Shown: positions 13,784 to 25,905 of the stretch, one piece after another
Layout: each line of letters begins with the position of its first letter
Position numbering within the stretch: the stretch's first letter is position 1
From: Onchocerca lupi
Lineage: Eukaryota > Nematoda > Chromadorea > Rhabditida > Onchocercidae
Direction of reading: 5' to 3'
Assembly (NCBI GenBank): GCA_028564675.1
Contig: JAOVVO010000470.1
Location: 1 to 64,000 of the forward strand
Length of the DNA stretch: 64,000 nucleotides
The notes under the pieces: model-generated
Told to the model about the DNA's origin: nothing
What the model saw: only the letters and a program-made list of their open reading frames with translations
The model's database searches: none
Translations under genes and position numbers: made by a program

Positions 13784-14268
13784 TTTCTCAATTTTATTCG
13801 ATTCCTTTCCATAAGCCGCGTTTAAATTTTTATTTACTTGAAATCATTAAAATTTTCAAATCCATACCGCCGCTTTTTATTATTTGTTCAACAACAATTC
13901 TGCTTTGGAAACATCAAAATCATCATAATAAAAGAAATATTAGCATTTTGATTTTTTTTTTTAAATAGGCAAAAAACAGGCATTTCAAATACAATCTGAT
14001 AAGCAGTTCAAATTTGTACATGAAAATCAAATAATAAGGAGTCTAATTTTTTTTTCTATGCTGATCGGAAAGAGTTACAATAAAAATTCGTTAAAAATTC
14101 TTGAATTATTATAAGTAATGTATGAAATCAAGTCTTAGATCAAAATTAGCGCCAAGTTTGAAAATAATGAAAAAATAAATTAGCATTAGGCTAAAAATTT
14201 GCTAATGCAAAAGAATGATTTCAAAGTAATCTCTCAGATATCCAAAATTTACGCAAATCAAATTGCAG

Positions 14269-17200
14269 ATGTGAGGATTTATTTGATCAGAAGCATCTCA
14301 AGAAGTTCCAGTTATTCCATTTTGGATCAATACAATTTATCGATTCATTGATAATACATTCATGTGATCAAGTAATAATACCAAATGATATCTTCAATGA
14401 TACCATCATTCAGTATGCAATCAAGGTATGATGAAATTAATTTGTATATTTAATAATTCATTTTTGTAGTTATTAATTTGATCATAAATGCAAAGTGTGA
14501 TCGAAAAAAATGCTCTCATTCAGATTTTCTTGGTAAGTGAGGAAAGGACTATATACTGAATAATGTTCAGTATAATTTTCTTGAATGATAATAATTGTGA
14601 ATCAAAAAAATCAAACATTATTCTATTGTAAATATCGCAAATAGTCGCAAATATTATTCAACTGAAAAACAATCAAAAAGCGAATGAATTGAGAATCATT
14701 CATTTTTTTTTACCAATTATCTCATGTTTGAAATGTGATCCTAACCATACTAATTTGCTAATTTCTGCAGTTAATCGTACTGTATTAATAAGAATAAATT
14801 AGGCAAAAATAAACCAATATATTTGTAAAAACGTTGTAAGAAAATATCGAGGTAATGACAAATCATGTCATTTTACATGAGCTTGTCTGATAACAATTGC
14901 TGTTATTTATAAGAGTTTTATCATTTGTTTTGTTTATTTTTTATTAATATCGAGTGATTAATTTACATCGATTAATCTATTTGTAGGTCAGGTTAAACTT
15001 TACTGCAAGAATAATCAGCAAAAAAAAAAAAAAAAAAAAAAAAATGGAACATCTTCAGAAGAAAGTAATAAAAAAAATATAGATGAATATAATTTATACT
15101 TTTAGCTATCATAGCATTCCAATATTATCAGCAGCAACACTTTAAAGGTTAAACCATTAGGCTAATTTATAAAATTGATCTTCGAAGGATTAATCTAGTT
15201 TTGATGCTTTTTGTGATTTTCTTAAGTAATTTTACAGGACAGTAGCTTTCATTTATAGCTGAGCATCAAAAATTTCTGAGAAAAAAAAAGAAAAGAAAGA
15301 ATTTTATGAATCTTTAAAAGAAGCTGTAAAATAACTGAGAATTAGCCAAATTGATATAGCACATCAAATATTATTAATTTGCTTGATCAAATGTAATAAT
15401 TTGAAATTCAAAAAGATTTTAGAGGATTTATAATTTAGATTTGATTTGATTTTTTTTTTTTTTTTCAGATTATCGATGTAAAAAATTTAACAATATTTCC
15501 TTGGGCATTTCGTGGAATTCGTAAAGCACCAGAACAATTATTCATTCAAACAACAACTATAGATTACTGTCCGCCAAATGCATTTTCAGAATTAACCCAA
15601 ATTAAACATATTTGGTTTCGAAATACTACCATCGATTTATTGGCTACCAAAACTTTTGCTGATCTCACAGATGTTAACTATATATATTTTCGAGATTGTA
15701 TCATACGATATATTGAGCATGGCGCTTTTGGTAAGTTAAACAAGTTGCGCATAATTATTAGTAATGATTGATAAAAAATGCATGTAGTAGTGATGACTAA
15801 TTATATTTGATAATCAATTTCATCATCAATTTTTATTGTTATTTCAATGAAAAAATTTCAAATAAATTTGAAAAATTTGAATTAAAGTAAAATTTTTAGG
15901 TGCATTAGCATGTAGAAAGAAAAATTTAGAAAATTTCAGAGAGAAAAAAAAGAAAGGGACAAATTTCATTGATCATTCATACACAAAAAAAAAAGAATTG
16001 CAACAACGAAGAAAAATTGCATTTTCGAAAAAGCAAAAAAAAAAAAAAAAAGAGAGAGAGAGACTGAGAGACGACTGCAAAATTAATTAATTAATTCTTC
16101 AAATTTACATTTTATTTTCCTGTTATTTTATTGCAAACTTAAAAATATGATAGCATTGATAATTACAGGTTCAATGCATCGAATTCAACATTTTTTCGCA
16201 CGTGGAAATATCACCATACAATTATCTGGAAGTGCTATATTTCAGAATTCAACAATAGATAATGTAATCTTTGAAGATGCACACTTTACCGCTCCATCTG
16301 ATTGTTTTGTAGGTTTAAAATCTGCAAACATTCAGTTGGTCAATTGCACCTGGAATTTAAATACGAAATTCCAGAAGTTCCAAAATTCCCATCAAAAAAT
16401 TGGCCGTTTTTCAATCAGTAATTCAACCTTGGATCTAATAGCTATCGAAACATTTCGCAGTACGCGAATTTTGAATATTTCATACAGTACACTGAAAGAG
16501 ATAGCGGCAATCAAATTTGTGGATCGCAAATCTTTTAGAAAAGCAAAATCGACTTCTAAAACAAAAAAGACTCTAACGATGATTCAAAAACTGGAAATTA
16601 CAGAGACAAAAATCAATAGAATTTCTGCTAATGCTTTCCTGAACTTGGGAAAATTAAAAAATGTGAAAATTTCTCGATGCCAAATAAATGTTATCGAGAA
16701 AAATGCCTTTCAAAGATTTCAATCAAACAAAATTCATATCGATCGAACGCAAATTGATAAGTTATCTGTTGCTTCTTTTGCTGCATTATCGGTGAATTCA
16801 TTTTCGTGGCAAAGATGTAATCTCAGCCTTATAGAAAGTAAAGTTTTTCAAGGAGCCAAAATTCAAATGCTTCGTTTTTCTCATTGTCATATTCGACATA
16901 TTATGAAGCGAAGTTTCGCCAAATTGGAAGTCAACAATTTTATTTTTTTGAAAACAAAAATTTATCGTTGTGACGAACAATCATTTTCAGGCATCAAGGT
17001 GAAAATTTTACAAATATCTTCACTCTTATTTTTCCTAAAAAATTTAATTTAAGTCAGATTTGAAATTTAAATTTCATATTATCAAAAATTAACTTATTAA
17101 GTTAACATATATCTAATTTTACGATATTATATTTGTTAGAATAAACTATATTGGTTAGTTTAAGAAAATGATGAATTTATTGCATTAATTTTCATATAAA

Positions 17201-18388
17201 TTAAATTTTTTCATTTCCTTGTTCATAATCATTAATTTAGAATTTTATTGCTTGCTAATTCAGTTTTTATTTTTTATTTTTTAATTCTAATAATTTATAG
17301 TTTATTTGTCAAAAATCTCAACAAACTATTGAATAGTCAACTGAAAATTATATTCATTTTAGGCCAAGAAATTGACAATAACCGGAACGGAAATTGTTTC
17401 CGGCACATTCAGCAATGCATTCCGAGATTTTCAACCAATAATCTATTTTCATGTTCGAAATAATTTATTTGATTGTAAGATAATGCAATGCAATGCAAAC
17501 AGTTTGCTTCTTGACGACAATGTCTTCTTCAATTTGTCGTGGTATTTTCAAGCTAATCAATGCTCAAAACCGGAAATTTATCATCAATCATTGAAATTAA
17601 AATGCGCATTTCACGATATCATTTGTAGATTGTATCATTTACTTGCCAGATATTTTTGTAAAAATTCAAAATTTCCACACATTCCTGATAATAATTCATC
17701 AATTTCAATCATTGACAACTGTAAAACTTTAAATATTAACTTAGCTAACAATGATGAAATCTTATCCCGTCATATTTTTCGAATTGATATTTTAACAATT
17801 AGAAAAATGTCTAAAAATTTGAAAATTTTTGAAATTTTTCATCCGAAAATTGTAAAGATTGAACCTGAAGCTTTTTTTGAACTTAAAATGGAAAAAATTG
17901 AATTGACTTCAACGCAAATTAAATTAATAAAAAATGAACATTTCGTCAATTTTCAACTTTCATCTTTTATTCTTAAAAATAGCACGATTAGTTGCATGCA
18001 ATTGCATGCATTCAGCAATAATAGTTCGGTAAAGATGTTGCATGCCGAAAAGTCAACTTTTCTACGTGTATTTGATTTTTGGAAATATTTAAATAATACA
18101 ATGCTTGTCGAGGTATTGGTAAATTTGCCGCCAAATCTTCTTGAAAAAGTTCAAAATTTATGTCTAAAAGAAATTGTCATTGGTTGTGAATGCTTGAAAG
18201 AACAATTAAATCATCGAAATAATTGTGAAAAAACAACAATTATTTGTAATTTAAAGAATTATGCAATAAATTGCTCTATGAAGGAAAAAATTACTAATAG
18301 ATCAATTTTAAAACATTCAAGGCTAATGTTAATATTTTTGCTTTATTTGTTAAATGCATATTTTAAACTAAATTTCTATCAAATGTAA
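14269..18388 (+). CDS. extracellular leucine-rich-repeat-type protein, 5' end missing
   Basis: I do not recognise this gene. Exons 14269-14425, 15469-15730, 16169-16998 and 17363-18388 join in frame to 757 residues with donors and acceptors at every junction. The first visible exon begins in mid-codon, so at least one upstream exon (presumably with the signal peptide) is missing. The protein shows an irregular repeat of about 22-25 residues, with an Asn/Ser-Thr-hydrophobic step followed by I..I...(A/S)F..L, as in divergent extracellular leucine-rich repeats (for example TKINRISANAF, CQINVIEKNAF, TQIDKLSVASF). Many N-x-S/T sites suggest glycosylation. Near the C-terminus a Cys group (CLKE...CECLKE...NNCEK...CNLK...NCS) looks like an LRR cap, followed by a hydrophobic tail (LMLIFLLYLLNAYF) fitting a membrane segment or GPI signal. 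Likely a cell-surface or matrix protein; partner unknown. Confidence 0.75.
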
Positions 18389-19039
18389 AAGTTGTCAGTT
18401 TAAGTAAAAATTAAGAAATATATGGTAAAAGATCAAAATTAATTTGTTATGATTACAGTGTTCAAAAAAAAACAAAAAAAAAAATGGAGAAAAAGAGAAA
18501 ATATTTTTTTCTAAAAAGATTAGAATAGTGCAGAAATTTCAATTTCCGCATTATTTTTGCACCATACTTAATTTACTATTATTACCTTTCTATCTAGTTT
18601 TACCCAAAAATTTTCACTTTGTTTACTCATTTTACTCATAAATTTCACAGCTGTCATTTGCTATTAAATGAAAAAATAAATTTTTTTTTTTTTTATATTT
18701 GAAAAACAACATGATAAAGTATATCATCATCAAATCATTTCTTGCCAAATGATAATAAACATCGTTCAACCATCACATCAATTTTTTTTTTTTTTTTTCT
18801 TGTCAAATGATAATGAACTCCAAACTTTTTTTTTAATATAATTAGGAGAAGAAAAAAAAACAAGAATTCTAATGGCAAAGAAACAAAATTTTCAAATAAT
18901 TTCTTAGATGTTATTGGATCTGCCAATTCAAATCAGAAACTCAAAAATATTCTTTTACAAAAAAAAAAAAAAAAAAAAAAAATTATTTTTCAAATTTTTA
19001 TTTTTAAAAAAAAAAAATTATTTTTTATTTATTTTTATG

Positions 19040-19074
<35 letters not shown>

Positions 19075-20090
19075 GGAATTCTTTTGAATTTCATCTATCT
19101 TCTGAATATCATTGTTCTCAAGATTATCCACTTAGTGCTAATAATAAATATAATCAGTTCAAAAATGCATACTTTGCTTATAATGATATAAAATTACAAA
19201 ATTTTTCAAATGAATTTTTAAAAATTTTCTTTTAAATTTTGCTCCCTCCAAAAAAAAAAAAAAAAAAATGACGAAAAAATATTTTTGCTAAATTTTAATG
19301 TGCATATTTGGCAAAAAAAAAAAAAAATAAATAAATAAATTTATTTTCCATTTTTTTTTCTGCTTGTATTCTTTTTTTTTTTCCTTTCCGAATGAAAAGG
19401 TTATTGCAAGAGAAGGACTTTTACATTTTTAAAAGATCTAGATTTCGAAAGTTTTTCTTTTTTTTCCTTTTTTTTTTTCCTTTCATTCTTTCTTAAAATA
19501 ATGGGAATTTGTAAAAAAAGAAGTTTTGAGGTGGAGCATGTATGTGTCAAACAAAATTCATTGTGTCATGATTACAACAAAATCTAATGCAAATATATTT
19601 TTAAAGCAAAAAAAAAAAAAAAAAAAAAGAAAAAGAAAAAAAAAGAATGAAAAAATATTTTTGGTCAAAAATGAAAGATAGGAAAAGTAGAAGAAGAAGA
19701 AGAAAGAGAAGAAGAATCAACTTCAAAAATGATGATAATTGATGGGAGGAGTATTATGATTGTATTGAAAAGAAAAAAAAAAAAAAAAAAAAAACTTCCT
19801 GCTAGTTTTTTAAATTTAAAATTACACGGTATTTATAGTATTATTTCACTATTGAAAGCAATTTTACTGTGTATTGCTAAAATTATATTTTATAATTTGA
19901 CGAAAAATTTGAACAAAATATATTCATTCTTTAGTCTTTCATATAATTCTATATAAATATAGCAATTCTGAATGCAATATATTCTTTGTTATGATTGGTA
20001 TTTGAAATAAAAATTATTATTATCATTATGAAAAAAGATCATTTGATCTTTAAATGCACTACTCTGATATATTATAATATCTTAATAATG

Positions 20091-20121
20091 ATATCATATC
20101 ATTATTAAAATGATATGATAT
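20091..20121. repeat. perfect AT inverted repeat
   Basis: Arms ATATCATATCATT (20091-20103) and AATGATATGATAT (20109-20121) are exact reverse complements with a 5-nt loop, inside a run of TGATAT-type repeats. Confidence 0.9.
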
Positions 20122-20507
20122 GATATTATTATTAAAATGATATAATATATCAAATATAATTACTGTTTCAGATCTTCTCATTCGATACTTGCTATTTCTG
20201 ATCTACTCTACTGTTTATGATTATTATATTCTAAAAAAAAAAAAAGAGGTTAGCTTAATATTTCTGCTTTTTTTTCTTTTTCTTCCAAAATGGTTATTTT
20301 TCTAGAAAGATGACTGTTTTAATTTCCAATTTTGATCATTTCAATAATACAATTTGTTCATGATTCAATCATTGAATCATTCATGAAGGTAGAAGAAAAT
20401 TTAATATTTCTCCAAAATTTCCATTAATTAAATACTAATTTTAAATGAAAAAACTATCGCCCGATTAAAATATGTCATAATTTGCATCATAAATTATCAT
20501 TAAATTG

Positions 20508-20704
20508 ATAAATTTGGTTAATACAATAAATGATTTTAAGATATGTTCCAGTTTGTTATTTTGGTCCGAAGTTCAGAATTTCAGATCTAAATCTAAAACA
20601 AAATAAATTGGCAAATTTAATTAATAAAATAAATAATTTTAAGATATCTTCAAGTTTGTTATTTGACCATAGTTCAGAATTTCAGGTCTAAATTTGGAAC
20701 AAAA
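20508..20704. repeat. two-unit tandem duplication upstream of collagen B
   Basis: Unit 1 (20508-20603) and unit 2 (about 20613-20704) share ATGATTTTAAGATAT/AATAATTTTAAGATAT, CAGTTTGTTATTT/AAGTTTGTTATTT and AGTTCAGAATTTCAG in the same order. The second copy ends 46 bases before the collagen B start codon. Confidence 0.85.
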
Positions 20705-20750
20705 TTAAAAAATAATACTTTTAGCAGCGGAAATTACAATTTACACAACG

Positions 20751-22065
20751 ATGAGTGAAAAAATATTTATATCACTTGGAATGGTGACTACAGTATGCTT
20801 CATAGGTATATCTATGATCGCTGTAATCGTACTTTTCAGCGATATCAATGATTTGTACAGTGGAGTTATGGATGAAATGATTGATTTTAAGGTGTCTTCT
20901 AGTTTTGTCATTTGCTCTAAGATCAGCTTAAATGAAAGCAGTAAATATCGTATACTTAGAATTGCTTGAGGGCTACTGTAGAATTGTCAGATACAGTAAC
21001 CCAAAATTCAAGAACGGATCTATTCAATTTGTTCTAACAGCTCATTTTATTTCAACTGAAATGAAATGATTTTTATCGTAGTCCGTTTAAGAAAACAAAT
21101 TACTTATCAATTTTTCTATCGCAGGAAATAGCAGACGATACATGGAGTAAAATTTTATCTGTTCGATCAAATGAATTCCAAAATGAGAATGGATACTATC
21201 GCGGTTTTGAGAGTTTAATTTTGCGAACCAAACGACAGTATCCATCTCATTGCCGTTAGTTTGTCTGAAAAATATATCGCATAAAAAAAAAAAACAAGTA
21301 TACTAGGTGAAAAATATGAAACTTTTCTTGAGAAATAAAGGCATATTTTTTAGAATGTAGTGCACCAGCTGATCGATGTCCACAAGGTCCTGTTGGTCCT
21401 CGAGGTGATCCTGGACTAAAAGGCCTTGATGGATCAAAAGGTGAAGATGGACGGCCAGGTGTAAATGGTGTTGCACTTTTGGCTACCTTCCATATTCCTG
21501 GTGGTTGCATTGATTGTCCACCAGGACCACCAGGACCACCTGGTAAGCCCGGTCTTCCAGGTGATACTGGTATGCCGGGTAATTGTGCGAAAAGAGGAAA
21601 AGATGGTAAACCTGGACCACGTGGACCAATCGGACCACCAGGTAAACCAGGTAATCAAGGACCAGATGGTCCACCTGGTAAAGTTGGCCAACCTGGAAAA
21701 GATGGTAAACGAGGTACTGGTCCAGTTGGACCGAAGGGTTCTAAAGGACAACCAGGTGCAATTGGTAAGCCTGGAACAAATGGTAAAAAAGGAGTTGATG
21801 GAAAACCTGGTGAACAGGGACCAGAAGGTGCAGCTGGAAAAAATGGAAGATGTGGCAAAGATGGCAAAGACGGATTGGTATGTTATTAAGAAAATGAAAA
21901 AAAATTATAATTCTAATTATAGTAATTATAATTATTATAAGTGCTGAAAATAATCTAAATGCAATTATATGTATTTTATTTCAGCCAGGAAGTCCAGGCG
22001 TTCCAGGACCAGATGCTCATTACTGTCCATGTCCACCACGTGCGAAAATCGCACTTCGATCGTAA
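20751..22065 (+). CDS. cuticle collagen B
   Basis: Secreted cuticle collagen with the same four-exon plan as collagen A. Exons 20751-20891, 21125-21254, 21354-21877 and 21985-22065 give 291 residues. The membrane anchor lies within residues 5-30 and is followed by DLYSGVMDEM. Exon 2 has IADDTWSKIL and the cleavage site RTKR. Exon 3 opens with CQCSAPADRC, has a non-helical break (VALLATFHIPGG) before CIDCPPGPPG, then a long Gly-X-Y block containing two extra cysteines (GNCAKRG and GRCGKDG). The tail PDAHYCPCPPRAK ends shortly after, without the basic extension of collagen A. A TTTTAG acceptor about 30 bases before the ATG may receive a spliced leader. Orthologue uncertain; collagen identity is certain. 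Confidence 0.95.
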
Positions 22066-22672
22066 AACAAAATTATTCATATTCTCACTATTACCACTGT
22101 CATTACTACTATTGCTATCATCATGCGATGATGAAAACAATGTTTGAAATGATCAATGATAGTAATGATGATAATTTTTGTAGAGTGTTTTTTTTTTTTT
22201 ATAATGCTTTGCTTTTTAGAAAAAAATGGCATAACATAGCAAAAATAAATTTTCTCATGTTCATTCCTAATTGCTAATAAAGATCGTTCTTTAAGTAAAT
22301 AATTATTTGCGACTATGATTCATTTTGAAATTTGATTTATGACTATTTCAAAAATGAAATTAGATAGTTAGCAGTGAAGAATTAAGAATTTATCAGTTCT
22401 TATCTTTAGAATCGATTGATGAAAAGTGAATATTACAATTTTCACATAATTTATGTATCAAAAAATCCGATCTGTTGAAAAAAAAAAAAAAAAAAAGAAA
22501 AGAAAAAGCGTAAATACAAAAGCCCAATTTTTCTTTTTTCAATATATTTGTAAAAAGAAAGATAAAAATAGCAATAATAATAATAATAATAATATTGATT
22601 TCTTTCTATTCAACGCATACTTTTATTGATAGATGAATATTCTAAAATGGATGAAAAATTGAAAGGATACTC

Positions 22673-22742
22673 AGAGCGATGTTACTTGCGAGTAGCATGT
22701 CATGCAATTTTGCTTGCGACATGCAACGCAAAACATCTCTCT
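22673..22742 (+). ncRNA. candidate hairpin RNA (microRNA-precursor-like)
   Basis: A 70-nt imperfect hairpin on either strand. AGAGcGATGTT pairs with AACATCtCTCT, TTGCG with CGCAA, GCATGTC with GACATGC and GCAA with TTGC, with small internal loops and a six-base terminal loop. This gives about 26 pairs, a size and shape fitting a pre-miRNA. It stands out because the surrounding DNA is mostly A/T while the stem uses many G-C pairs. There is no evidence of expression in the sequence, and I do not recognise a known family. Confidence 0.35.
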
Positions 22743-25698
22743 CCATTGCAATCAAAGATGAAATAATTAAAATATCGGTCAGAAAATCAAGAAAATTGAA
22801 ATGAATTAATCAAGACTGATCCATGAATTCTCTAAATCAATGATACATGAAATGGCTTTACTTAATTGCACGAATTCTTAGCTAAATGTAGTTAATTTGC
22901 ATGTAAGCAAATTTTATACATAAAATATGGTAATCGAATATATGTTATTTGGAGAATATTTAATATCACTTTTTTCTATTCTTTGGGAATATTTAGTATT
23001 TGACTTTCGCAAATGTCAAAATTTCGATGAGAAATACGCGGGATTTTATTTCGATCATATTTGATATGTCGTAGAAATGCCTAGAAATCCGTTTAATTGC
23101 TTTGTTGGAAAAGTTTAAGTACATCTGCTATTGGCATTGAATTTTTTAATTTTGCTGATCACTATGATACTAATTATTTCCAGTAATGAATAAGATACTG
23201 AGATAGAAAAGAAAGCATCTTATCACTAGCTTATCACCATTGAAACTATCTTATCACTACTGAAGCGGAAAGATGAATAATTGTGTAGCGAGTCAATAAA
23301 TACGATTGATTATGCAAAATGACCATATGAAATCATTCTTGCATGATATTCTTGTATGTTTGATCATTTTAAAATTATGATAATAAAAGCATTTATTTGC
23401 TTAATTATTTGTAAAGGATGAAAAAATTACAATAAAATGGCAAAGAATTGTTCTCTTTTTAACAATATTTCAATCAAAGAATCTGGCCTCTTATTATCAA
23501 TGTTTAGATTGTGATAAGAGTTAAAGAATACTATCCACAAGAAAAGATTAGATTTAGCAGAAGATAGAAGAGAAAATAATTTAAATAAAGAATTTGAAAA
23601 TGATGATTGCAAAGAAGTAGTTCATAGCTTTCTTGATATGTATAAAATTTCCGAATGGCGCTATTATTTATCATCTTGACAAATTTAGATTCCTAGAATC
23701 TAAGTTATTTTGTATGCAACTGTCAAATTATTCGACAAGAATCCATTCCGAATATGATTGAACCATCAGAATTCATTTAGAATTAGGAAAATTTAACAAC
23801 GAAATGAGCCCAGTAGATTTAACGGAACAATTTATTGGATAGCATTTTTAATAAGATTTTATATTTTATACTTTCAAATTATATTCAAAAATGTAATTAC
23901 AGTGAAGATAGATGTGTTCTGATTATTTATACATCTGATATATTTGCCTTCTACAGAACAAACTGAGTTTATTTATAACATATTTGTTAGAATAAATGAT
24001 TTTTATGTTTTGAACTGATAAGTGATCATTGGATTCAAACGTGATGATGCACAAATATACAGCATGAAAGAGGAAGAATTAAGTTTTCAATGAAAAAAAT
24101 CATTCGAAGTTCTATCAAAATTCATGATTAATAAGCAAATGTGAATCAATCTGATTTTATGCATGAAACTTGTTTTTTAAAGGATTAAATTAAATTTTTT
24201 TAAATGGAAAAAACAAAGAAGAATTGATGCGACAGGATGAGAGAAAAAGAAAACCAGATATAGCTTGAAATAAAAAACTCCATTAAAATTTTTGAAAAAT
24301 AAAGAAAAGAAGAAAAAGAAAAAAGTGAATTATTTATAGAAGGAAGTTGAATTTGCTCCTCCAAAAATTAGAAATTAAAAATAATAAATTACCAAATGAA
24401 AATAATGAGAGGAATTTATAATAATTCGTTACAAATGTGGCAAATATGTCATAAATATTACATTCGTCATTAACATAGTTGAGAAAGTTTTCAGTATTTT
24501 GAGCTTACTGCACATATAAAATTTTATACTGACATATATTCGGATTTCACATCTGAATGATATAAGATCAATCCAACAAAGTGAGGCAGATTTCACTGAT
24601 AAATATATTCATGCAAACATAATCTTTCAAAATGAATTAAAAAAAAAAAATTGTGATAAGGAAGCAGCAAAGTGGAAAAGAATAATTCTTCTGTTCTCTT
24701 CTACATTACAGCAAATTTTGTATCATAAATGTTGGACCTGGCCAAGTGGATTTTTATCCAAAATATATAAATTAATGGCAAATTGCTATAATTCAAAAGT
24801 TAAATAAGGTAAAATCGATCCTAATAACATTACTATTTTATATTTTCTCAAATAATTATTCAAATTTCATTTAAAAAGAAAAACAGCTTCAAATGAACAA
24901 ATTTTGATTATTTTTGAGTAGGAAAATTGCATATCCTGAAAAATTCCAAAAAATCTTCAAAACTAATACTGCTTTGTACAAAGCAACACAACAAATATAT
25001 GAAGTAAAAATAAATACTGCTCATCAGGCCAAAAATTTGGTTGTACACGTACGTTAATTTGAACCCGTTGTTATGACTTTAAGTTCTGAAAGAAAAATAT
25101 TTTAGAAAGTTCGATAACAAATTCTATTGCAAAAAAAATCGGTATAAAACTATACCGATATATCTCTATAAGACTAGCATTAGCAAATCCCGCAGAAATA
25201 TTATTTTCATAACTTAATGAAAAATCATTAAAATGTGATTGGTATTAAAAGAGAATACAACGACGAATGGAGGAAAATATGCAACAGAAACATAGTCAAA
25301 CTGATCAAAATATGGATAAAAGTACTATATTTTCGACTTGATAAAAATATGAGCTGTTTTCGCCATAAAATCAAACTAACTATTTTCAATGCATGAATTA
25401 TTGCCGAAACATTATAAAAATAGTTCACAGAACTCTAAATAAGTATTAAGATAAAGATAAGCACTGGTTAACGATTATATGACTTAATGAATAGAATGGA
25501 TTCGACAGCTTACTCGTTGGCAGTTGTGTCACAATTATTACTACTCGACGAACAAAATTATATGATTGTACAGTGCTGATAGTATGCTATGTCGAATGAA
25601 TTGATGACAAGCAAATGAAAGACAACTAGTAAAATTAGAATAAACTGGATGCATTTTCAAAGAAAAATTGGAAAAGAAACTAAGTGACAAAAGAAAAC

Positions 25699-25700
<2 letters not shown>

Positions 25701-25740
<40 letters not shown>
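25701..25740. repeat. poly-T run, 40 bases
   Basis: Forty consecutive T, about 165 bases downstream of the 3' end of the peptidase gene, which is on the minus strand (so poly-A in its sense direction). It could be the tail of a retroposed sequence, but nothing next to it is recognisable. Confidence 0.9.
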
Positions 25741-25741
<1 letters not shown>

Positions 25742-25905
25742 AAACGACTAATTATTTCAATGTAAATTTCTTTCAAGAAACTTTCATAACGAAGTGAATG
25801 AGAGAATCGAATTTTCATGCTAAAACGCAGATGTTAATCGATTCTAACTGAAGATATCAATTCTTGTTGAAAACTATTTACCGATTTAATATTTATAAAA
25901 TCATT

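Larger units (their letters stand above)
7871..14268. other. intergenic, no gene supported
   Basis: The first 250 bases look like the collagen A 3'UTR (CAT-rich, AATAAA at 8120). The rest is AT-rich. A minus-strand open frame of 138 codons at 8301-8717 has no recognisable domain and no splice or codon support. Degraded copies of a dispersed repeat lie at about 9885-9955, 12238-12421 and 12871-13004. The missing 5' exons of the leucine-rich-repeat gene may be in the right part, but I could not identify them. Confidence 0.6.
18389..20750. other. intergenic, no gene seen
   Basis: Extremely AT-rich with repeated poly-A/T runs (18960-18980, 19051-19074, 19249-19268, 19609-19628). The rightmost part holds a tandem duplication just upstream of collagen B. 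No coding signal. Confidence 0.7.
22066..25905. other. intergenic, no gene seen
   Basis: AT-rich spacer between collagen B and the peptidase gene. It contains an (AAT)n run at 22573-22594, a 70-nt imperfect hairpin at 22673-22742 and a 40-base poly-T at 25701-25740. Short open frames look random. Confidence 0.7.

Noticed and set aside
13732..13968. Candidate first exon of the leucine-rich-repeat gene
   Set aside because: Starts in a poly-A run, lacks a signal-peptide pattern and no donor gives the phase needed at 14269.
18720..18815. Short duplicated CTTGYCAAATGATAATRAAC blocks
   Set aside because: Two copies of about 20 bases in low-complexity DNA; too little to call a repeat element.
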